Assembly: GCA_026936325.1 (NCBI GenBank) | Contig: JAPTHN010000103.1 | Location: 682,001-746,000 of the forward strand | Direction of reading: 5' to 3' | Length of the DNA: 64,000 nucleotides | Source: Platynereis dumerilii | Taxonomy: Eukaryota > Annelida > Polychaeta > Phyllodocida > Nereididae | In this document: positions 56,980 through 64,000 of the stretch, piece after piece | Layout: each line of letters opens with the position of its first letter | Position numbering within the stretch: position 1 is the stretch's first letter | Position numbers and translations under genes: made by a program | Notes under the pieces: model-generated | What the model saw: the letters and a program-made list of their open reading frames with translations, nothing else | Told to the model about the DNA's origin: nothing | The model's database searches: none

Positions 56980-59829
56980 ATGGCTGGACACATGAACAGC
57001 AGTGAATACAAACGTTTGAAAGAGGAATTTGTCTCAGGTCACAATGGGACGACAGTCGAGGAAATTGCCCTCTTGATGACGGGCGCCTTTCTCTCTGTTT
57101 TGCTGCGCTTCCTTGTCTGTGTTTGGCTATTTGGTCATCTCGCAAAAATTCCAACTTGGTAAGTCGATACTCTGAAATTGACGAATCCAATTGAATTTGA
57201 ATATTGCCAATTCTAAATTGATTATTCTAACATTGCTGATTGAAAATTGGTAATGCGAATTAAAAATTGATAATGCGAAATGAAATTTTCTCACCGATTT
57301 TCATTTTCAGGTTAAGTTTTACCATAGATTTCTGCACACAGATGTTGCCATTGCTGTTCTGTTTCACCATATTTGGCTACAACGTGGAAGAGGCGATTGG
57401 GACTCTGGCTCTTGTGGTGTTGGGGTTACTTCTGGCACTCCATTTGGCAAAGGAAATAGATGACACAAAATACGGAAAGGGCTTGACGAAGACTCCTCTT
57501 GCAGAGATACCAATGCCAATGACAGGGAAGATACGTTCCATAACTTACTTCAGAGCCTACGCCCTCATTGTCACAACCATCTGTGTGCTTGCCGTGGACT
57601 TCCGAGTCTTCCCAAGAAAGTTCTGCAAAGCGGAAACCTTCGGGACAGGATTGATGGACGTGGGAGTCGGATATTTCATTGTCTCTAATGGGATAATTTC
57701 AGCTGAGGCAAGAGGAAAGATTCCTATTCCAAGGTGAGGATCTGATCATCAGATTTACCAATCAAAACACCTTTCAAATGATTGTGCGAGATAATTAAAG
57801 TTAAAAAGTTCTTCGGCATATATATAGCAATTTTGATTGTATTCCAGGCAGTGTGGTATTTTAGGAAGGATGTCTAGTCAATTGACAGTTGTGGGTAGAA
57901 CCATCTTTGCGTGTGTCCCACTAATAGCCCTTGGAGTGGGACGTTTATTGACCGTCAAAGGAGTGGATTATCAGGAGCATGTTTCGGAGTACGGCGTCCA
58001 CTGGAACTTCTTTTTCACCTTGGCTATTGTTAGGGTAAACAGAGTTTATTTAAGTGTCATTTAAATTGCATGTTGTCTCTGTGTTATATTGTCGTCAATT
58101 GTTGAAAAGTTGATGGTCTAAAAGTAAAACATTTTCTCTGCTTGTCCATTTCAGATTTTTGCCTCCATCACATTCTGCATAGTGCCCACTTGCCTCAGTT
58201 GGTTGGTTGCCACGGTGGTTGCCATTGGATACCAGTATTTTCTTCAGCAATCTGATCTCAAGAGCTTTGTCCTGCACGGTTCGGATGGTCAGGGGTCCAG
58301 AGAAGGGTTCCACAATGCCAACCGGGAGGGAATATTCTCGTGCTTTGGATATCTTGCAGTTTACTTTGCATCTGTTCAGATCGGAAAATACCTCTTTAAA
58401 CCAAGGTAATTCTCAACAACAAAAGCTGAAGTTTGCTAGATATGTTGCTGCAACAAAAAACCCTTCAAACTCGGAAAATTACAGCAGTATCGTTTTTAAT
58501 GAGTTGATTTTTGATTTTCAGTTTGACATTTTTATGATTCACATTAATTTCAATGTTTGAAATGATAATATTGATACATGTCTTGCTTTGGACGCTTGTG
58601 TTTGGACTAATGTGTCAGACCTCTTAAATGTTCAATATTTGTATTTTTTGTTATATATTTTCCAGGACGAAATTGAAGGACTGGGTGAACTGCATGTTTG
58701 TCCTGCTCGTCCTGGCCGGCATATTTTGGTTGCTTCTTCGCCAAGCAGAACTTTATGTTGAACCTGTGTCTCGAAGGATGGCCAATCTTCCCTTTGTATT
58801 GTGGATGGTAAACTATGTTAAAATGTCAAAGAAACCTGCTGAAAATCTAAGAGAGAAAATACAAATATTGCTGTTCTGGTTAACAAATGTTATTTTGAAT
58901 TCACTTTTTTCAGTGTGGCATGAAATGTTACGATTTGATTTAAAGCTTGTATGTTGCCAGATTGAAATGATGTCCAAAAGGGAAAAGAAAGATTAGAGTC
59001 ATACAAAACCTATTCTAAGTACCAAATTTGCTTAACTGCCATTCTTAGCTCAATGAGTCAATGTATGAAGATAAATTCCCTTAAAAATGCAAACAGTTTT
59101 TCATGCCATGAAAAAGTCCTGTTTTGTGTACAAATCAAGCAATGCAGGGCACCCCTAAAGTCACTTTTAGTTTTAAAATCAATTAAACTCACTTAATTAA
59201 GGAAAACGCACAATTCTGTTGATTGGAAGTGTATACTTTACTTATTGTCTGTCAGTTTTTGACCTGTAAGTTGAATTTTACGTAGAATGCTATCTTTTCA
59301 GATGTTTTACAATCTTGAAGCACTGGGATTATCCGTTCTGGCCGACATCATCCAAGTATTACTTATCGAGAGAGGATGGGTTCCTGGCAAGCCAGTTAAT
59401 GGACACAAGGGTAATGGAATATAAGAGATAGCTCTGATTAAATACAGTGTAAATCAATTATTTTTATATTTACATGACAGGACAAACATTATTTAGGCCA
59501 GAAATAATTTAATTTTAGCACTTCGGATCTTCCCAAGGCTCTTTTTCTCGGGTCGGTCCTTAGGACGAAAAAAAGAAGAAGCTGTAATTTCAATTTCTTA
59601 TTTTGTCAGTTAAATAAAAATTGTGGTTCTGCTCAATTGTTTTCCGTAGGCAGAAATCTGTAGAATCGGTCTAGTCGGACAAAACCTTACCAACTACAAC
59701 GAAGTTCTTCGACTATATCGGATCTTTAATTTGTTATAATTTTTTTTTTAAGTTGTTCCAATCAAGAAGTTCTGTCTCCTGGAAGCCATCAACAGAAATG
59801 GCCTTTTCTGTTTTCTATTTATGAACCTT
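56980..59829 (+). pseudogene. PIGW: PIGW copy 2, last exon interrupted by a transposon
   Basis: Exons 56980-57158, 57311-57733, 57848-58034, 58155-58405, 58666-58807 and 59302-59410 are all intact, with the same borders as copy 1. Exon 2 is two codons longer (PMPMTGK). Exon 7 starts at 59753 and matches copy 1 up to MNL, then runs into foreign sequence at about 59830 and stops within about 11 codons. This removes the last roughly 47 residues with the final membrane segments. Coding similarity to copy 1 is high and intron 3 is also alike, so the duplication is recent. It may be a very young pseudogene or may still make a shortened protein. The rest of exon 7 should resume beyond the window if the insertion was simple. 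Confidence 0.85.
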
Positions 59830-59956
59830 CCCAGGCAGCAAATTTACGTTGTTACAACGTTGTGACCACGTCATACTTCGGTTGTTACCACGTGAAAATT
59901 CTACGTGTAACAACCTGGAAATGTATGGTTGAAATTATGTTGTCACAACGTAGAAA

Positions 59957-60097
59957 GGCAACGTCTAAATATTATGTGGTCACCACATGGCCACAATGTG
60001 AAAGGCAACGTCTAAATATTATGTGGTCACCACGTGGCCACAACGTGAAAGGCAACGTCTAAATATTATGTGGTCACCACGTGGCCACAACGTGAAA
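59957..60097. repeat. Three 47-bp subterminal repeats
   Basis: Units start at 59957, 60004 and 60051 and read GGCAACGTCTAAATATTATG then GTGGTCACCACGTGGCCAC and AACGTGAAA. CACGTG and GTGGCCAC palindromes lie in each, as expected for protein-binding sites near a transposon end. Confidence 0.9.
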
Positions 60098-60244
60098 GTT
60101 TCACCTATGAGCAACTTGGGCACGACGTGGTCACAAGGTGAAAGTTTCACTTCTCCACATCCCCATTAATTGCTTAAATATTCAAGTTCATTTCTGAATA
60201 ACAACAGAAGCTGGAATTAAGAAACATTTACACTTTATTTTAAA

Positions 60245-63200
60245 TTATACACAAAAATTTAATTCAATCAATTTCGTATTGATCTTGGCGTATTCGGTGT
60301 CTGATCCGTCAACCAGCTGAGTTCCAACAGTCATTCTCGGTGTTTTTTGTTGCTGCAAAACACAAGTAAACAAATTGTAAAAATAGGGAATAAAGAGATC
60401 ACAGGTATATGGAACTGAACAATTTAATAGAATTTTCCTGGGCCCAAAATTGAAACAGGAAAGATGAAGGAAACATTGTCCACATGTACTGGATCGAGCA
60501 CCTGGTAATTTACCTGAATTTATATTCAATAGATAAACAAAAAGGCACTATGAAGAATATAAGGCTTTTTACCTTGTACCTAGATCCTCCTTTCTTCTTG
60601 GGGCAATGCTTCAACGGTTTTGCGATGAGTTGCTCAACTTCACTGGCAGTTGAGCCCGGATGGACTTTCAAGCATGCTCCTGAAAATATAATCAGCCTCA
60701 CTGTTCAAACAAAATCTCATTCAGTTGAAATCCTCACAGACTTTCAACTCAAGAAGCAACAAAAATATTTCTATAATCAATAAGCACTACTACATACAAT
60801 AAAAGCACTAATATATGTACAAATGTCTATATTTTTAACAGTATTCAAAAAATTAGAAGTACTAAAAACATAGGCTGCGCAGCAGCAAACCTTCAGCGAA
60901 AGACATCTTTAAAAGTCATAAAAGCGATGTTGACAAAATTGGTATAATGTCAAATAAAACTTCTCTGCACAGCTTGTGCAGTCTTAATTGCAAAAAATTC
61001 AATATATCGGTACTTACGAATGATAGTCCTTGAAACAGGGAGTTCAATGAAGGAACGCTTCTCCAGAGGCCCCTGGCCCTTCAAACTAGCCCTCGCCCTT
61101 CAAACTAGACACTGACCAAAGTCGGTTTATGAATTCCCAGCAGCCTGCATACGATATCATCCTGATTCCTGGTTGTGGCCCCTGAGTGATGAAAAGTATA
61201 ACTTCTAAAAGAGAATAAAAATGAAACATTTATATATATTTATAAGTGACCTATCAAATTATCTTTCGTTTAATGGATTCATATGCCACATATCAGCAGC
61301 ATATAGGCCTGTACGTATAAGTCTCAACTAATCTTGACAGAGTCCAATTTTTAAACAAATGGACGATGTGGGGGACAGGACTTTTTACAAGTTTATGCTC
61401 CTGTATCTTTGCTACAGGTCTTTGAGATTCATAAACAATAAACGTTCCTTTGAAAATTTACAATGAATGATACAAGACAAGTATTTGCATGCACGGAAAT
61501 ATCAATATTTACCAATTGCTTCTTGAAGACTGGATCTTCAAGTCTGTCTTGAAACTCATCCAGCTCCTCCATGGTGTCAAGGGGCCATGGCAGCATATCC
61601 TCAGCCTCTTTCACAGGACGCACTGCCACCGTCAGGGTCCTCAGCATTGTCAGCATTTCTATCTGGTTTTACTCCAGGATGTGGAGACCCACGAGTAGCT
61701 AAGGCAAGACTGTAATGAAACAAATGGTTTAATTTGAGCAAGTAATCGTTTCTATTAAATTATCCTTAGCAATAACAAGAGTTAAATGGCTCAATCAAGA
61801 CACTGATAATTTATACCAAACGACTCAAACAATGTTACATCATTTACCTAAGAGATCATGACATTAATATTGCCATTGTCACTGAACACAGGATATTCCA
61901 CTCTGCCCCTAGGTGTAGTGGAACCAGCTAGTTCTGAAAGAAAAAAGAGACTACATTATATAAACTTTATTAAAATTTTGCCAGACTAGAGGCTATTTTA
62001 TTATTATGTAATTAGGGTGCTCTGATGGTAGAGCTTATTCAATGAAGACTATGGATCCAGGTTGTTGTAAATCCAAGTATTGTAGATATACTGATACATA
62101 CATGTTCACTGTTTCCTAGCCAAAGCTCAACTGCCCAGGACTGGCCAGTAACCAGCCTTTAGGTAGCTGTTGGGGGTTAGATCCCACACCCTATTATGGG
62201 GATCAACCTGAGAATCAATTTATAGTTTTCATCTTCCTATTCAAACAAATGCTATTACTGAAATAAAATTTTCATATGATACTTGATTTCTTGCGATTCA
62301 GCTTAGATTACATATTACATTAGATGCTTTAGGTTAAAATTTGTGAAAATTTAGAATGGATAACAACTTTTTTATAAATTTTACACATTGCACAAACTAA
62401 AAAATAAGTTTAAAACTATAAACTAACAATATCACAATTTAAAAATACATGAAATTAGCTGTATAAAAAAAAGGAAGACTGTTTAAGTCTTTCATCTTCC
62501 TATTCAAACAAATGCTATTACTGAAATACTCTTTTAAATAATTAATGAATAAATAATTACTAGATAAAAAATACATTACAGTATTTCCCTCTGTAGTCTT
62601 AGGGGCTCAATCAGCAAGATTTATCATTTATATAGTTTACTTTATTTACCTGACAGATGGCGTTTCTTTTGGCCGTTCGAAGACCCTTAGCATGATGTAT
62701 CTTGCTTCCTCAACCTGCAACTTTCTGAGGGAGGACTTCATGGATCTAACAAAATATGAAAACAAAACATGATGAAAAGACGTCAAGTTTTGCAGGACAA
62801 TTAGAGATGATAATATAAAACGTAGTGCAGTTGACTTAACGCAATGAATTATTAAGTTTTACAGTTGAAGCAATGTTTCATTATTACTCGACAAATACGA
62901 TTTCTTTGTGATTTTCATCAAATTTATTGCCTATTTATCTGAGAGGTTTTCCATCGTAATACTCTCATCATCACTGCAGGCAGCTGAGGCAGGGTTTTCC
63001 GTCCTTCTCCTCAGTGTAGTGGAACCAGCTAGCTCTATAAAAATGAAGATTATATTATATAAAGTGCAACATAATTTTTTTTTTACTAAAGCTTGTTTTA
63101 TTTCACTACACAACCAAAAGGTGCTAAGTAGCTCAATTATAATGCATAATTTATACAGTTGTAAGGATACCATCTCCGCAAGACTACTTCAGAGCAGTGA

Positions 63201-63384
63201 AAGTATGCAAATGGGCCAAAAAGGCGGAGTGACACAATAGTCAACCATACAAGTAACAAACAAAACATTATGTAGATTCAAACTTTATTACCTGACACTG
63301 TATTACTTCCATTGGAAGGAGGGTTTGGCAGAAAGGCCTCTTCTTCATCGCTTGCTTCATTCCGGTCTGAAGTGCTGTCCTCCA
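60245..63384 (-). CDS. DUF4806-like transposon gene, spliced
   Basis: Candidate exons, 5' to 3': 63384-63292 (acidic, EASDEEEAFLPNPPS), 63034 to about 62935, 62745-62650 (KSSLRKLQVEEARYIMLRVF), 61933 to about 61855, about 61700-61510, about 61200-61016, 60679-60573 and 60352-60245 (stop, then AAATAAAG). The block LPWPLDTMEELDEFQDRLED-PVFKKQL, then KRSFIELPVSRTIIR, then VHPGSTASEVEQLIAKPLKH follows the order I recall for DUF4806 proteins: a 'P-x-x-T-x-E-E-L-x-x-F-E-x-x-L-x-D' start, a K-x-x-F-x-x-L block and an acidic/basic end. Phases do not chain cleanly through the upper exons, so the gene is partly mis-modelled or damaged. Function unknown. Confidence 0.45.
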
Positions 63385-64000
63385 CTAAAACAACGGAATT
63401 TTGTCACTTGAAGGGTAATACTATAAATAATTAATGAAATCATTTTTTTAAAAAGGGAGCACAAAGCAATTAAAAACAATTGCATATCATCTGAATGCTC
63501 TGGAGCACATGGGCCAGAAACGTATGCAACCTATTTATTTCAACTGTTGCAGCTCTATATTACATCTTCTAGAAATAAAGGACGAAATCATGCGATTTGT
63601 CAGAAAAATTGCTTGAGTGATAATATGGGACATTCACAGACTCAAGTCTATTTGGTTCCCATGAAAAACTAGTAGGAAAAACAACCAGTGAACAGTGCAT
63701 AATACAACCACAAACACCAATCCTTCATAGTCATGCAATTGAATCAATAAGTGACTGATATATGAAAAATGCATTTACACCCTCCAGTTCAGAAATCCTT
63801 GCAGCTCTTTGTCACATGTGCGTCAATGAAAGATAATCCAGTAATCGCCAGGTGGCATGGTGTGAAGCGACTTAAACCACCTATGGAAAATTTGTAACAC
63901 TAATATCATCCCCTAACAGTGTAAGGTGAAAACACGACGTTGTGACAACGTGAAAATGACGTAGTATGCAACGCAACGGGATTTCTACCAATTTACAACG

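Larger units (their letters stand above)
59830..64000. mobile_element. DNA transposon inserted in PIGW copy 2, right end beyond window
   Basis: The left border, against copy 1, is at about 59830, where CCCAGGCAGCAAATTTACG begins. Both sides are rich in ACGTTGT/ACAACGT words: ACGTTGTTACAACGTTGTG at the left, and at the window end GACGTTGTGACAACGTG and TTACAACG. The last 100 bp thus look like the opposite subterminal region. The family is not recognised. The only gene-like content is the DUF4806-like gene on the minus strand. Confidence 0.7.

Overview
The window is intron-rich, AT-leaning animal DNA. Every clear host gene has a vertebrate counterpart (ABCB7, GTF3C3, MEI4, REX1BD, PIGW and a KCNE-like gene), but the repeats (a CR1-type LINE, long minisatellites, several TIR elements) and the multi-exon PIGW point to an invertebrate. 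A marine deuterostome such as an echinoderm, hemichordate or lancelet fits best. The species cannot be fixed from sequence alone.

Layout. 1-7.6 kb: the 3' half of ABCB7 (+), eight exons, with a TIR element and a G-rich satellite in its introns and a hAT-type element in the likely 3' UTR. 8.3-8.7 kb: a single-exon KCNE-like membrane protein (-). 10.7-14.9 kb: a nearly intact CR1-type LINE (-) whose 3' UTR carries six conserved hairpins. A seventh, related hairpin sits at its ORF1/ORF2 junction. 16.0-27.5 kb: GTF3C3 (-), 25 coding exons that sum to exactly 905 codons, with a second LINE in intron 1. 28.6-30.6 kb: MEI4 (+), five exons and 394 residues, head-to-head with GTF3C3 across about 1.1 kb that holds a foldback element with two CRE palindromes. 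31.7-38.5 kb: REX1BD homologue (-), four exons and 160 residues, whose 6-kb intron is mostly a higher-order pyrimidine satellite. 40.9-42.9 kb: a 1,970-bp TIR element with CAC termini and a perfect 5-bp target duplication. 44.8-48.0 kb and 57.0-59.8 kb: two tandem PIGW copies (+), separated by two large minisatellites. The second copy is broken in its last exon by a DNA transposon that runs past the window end and carries a spliced DUF4806-like gene (-).

The host genes do not form one pathway: mitochondrial ABC transport, channel accessory subunit, Pol III transcription, meiotic break formation, REX1-B domain protein and GPI-anchor synthesis. The most interesting structure is in the mobile DNA: the LINE hairpin system, the CAC-ended element, a G-rich satellite shared by two loci, and the DUF4806 transposon. 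Exon boundaries were placed by hand from reading frame, GT/AG sites and family knowledge. The frame sums of GTF3C3, MEI4, REX1BD and PIGW copy 1 all close exactly, which supports the models.
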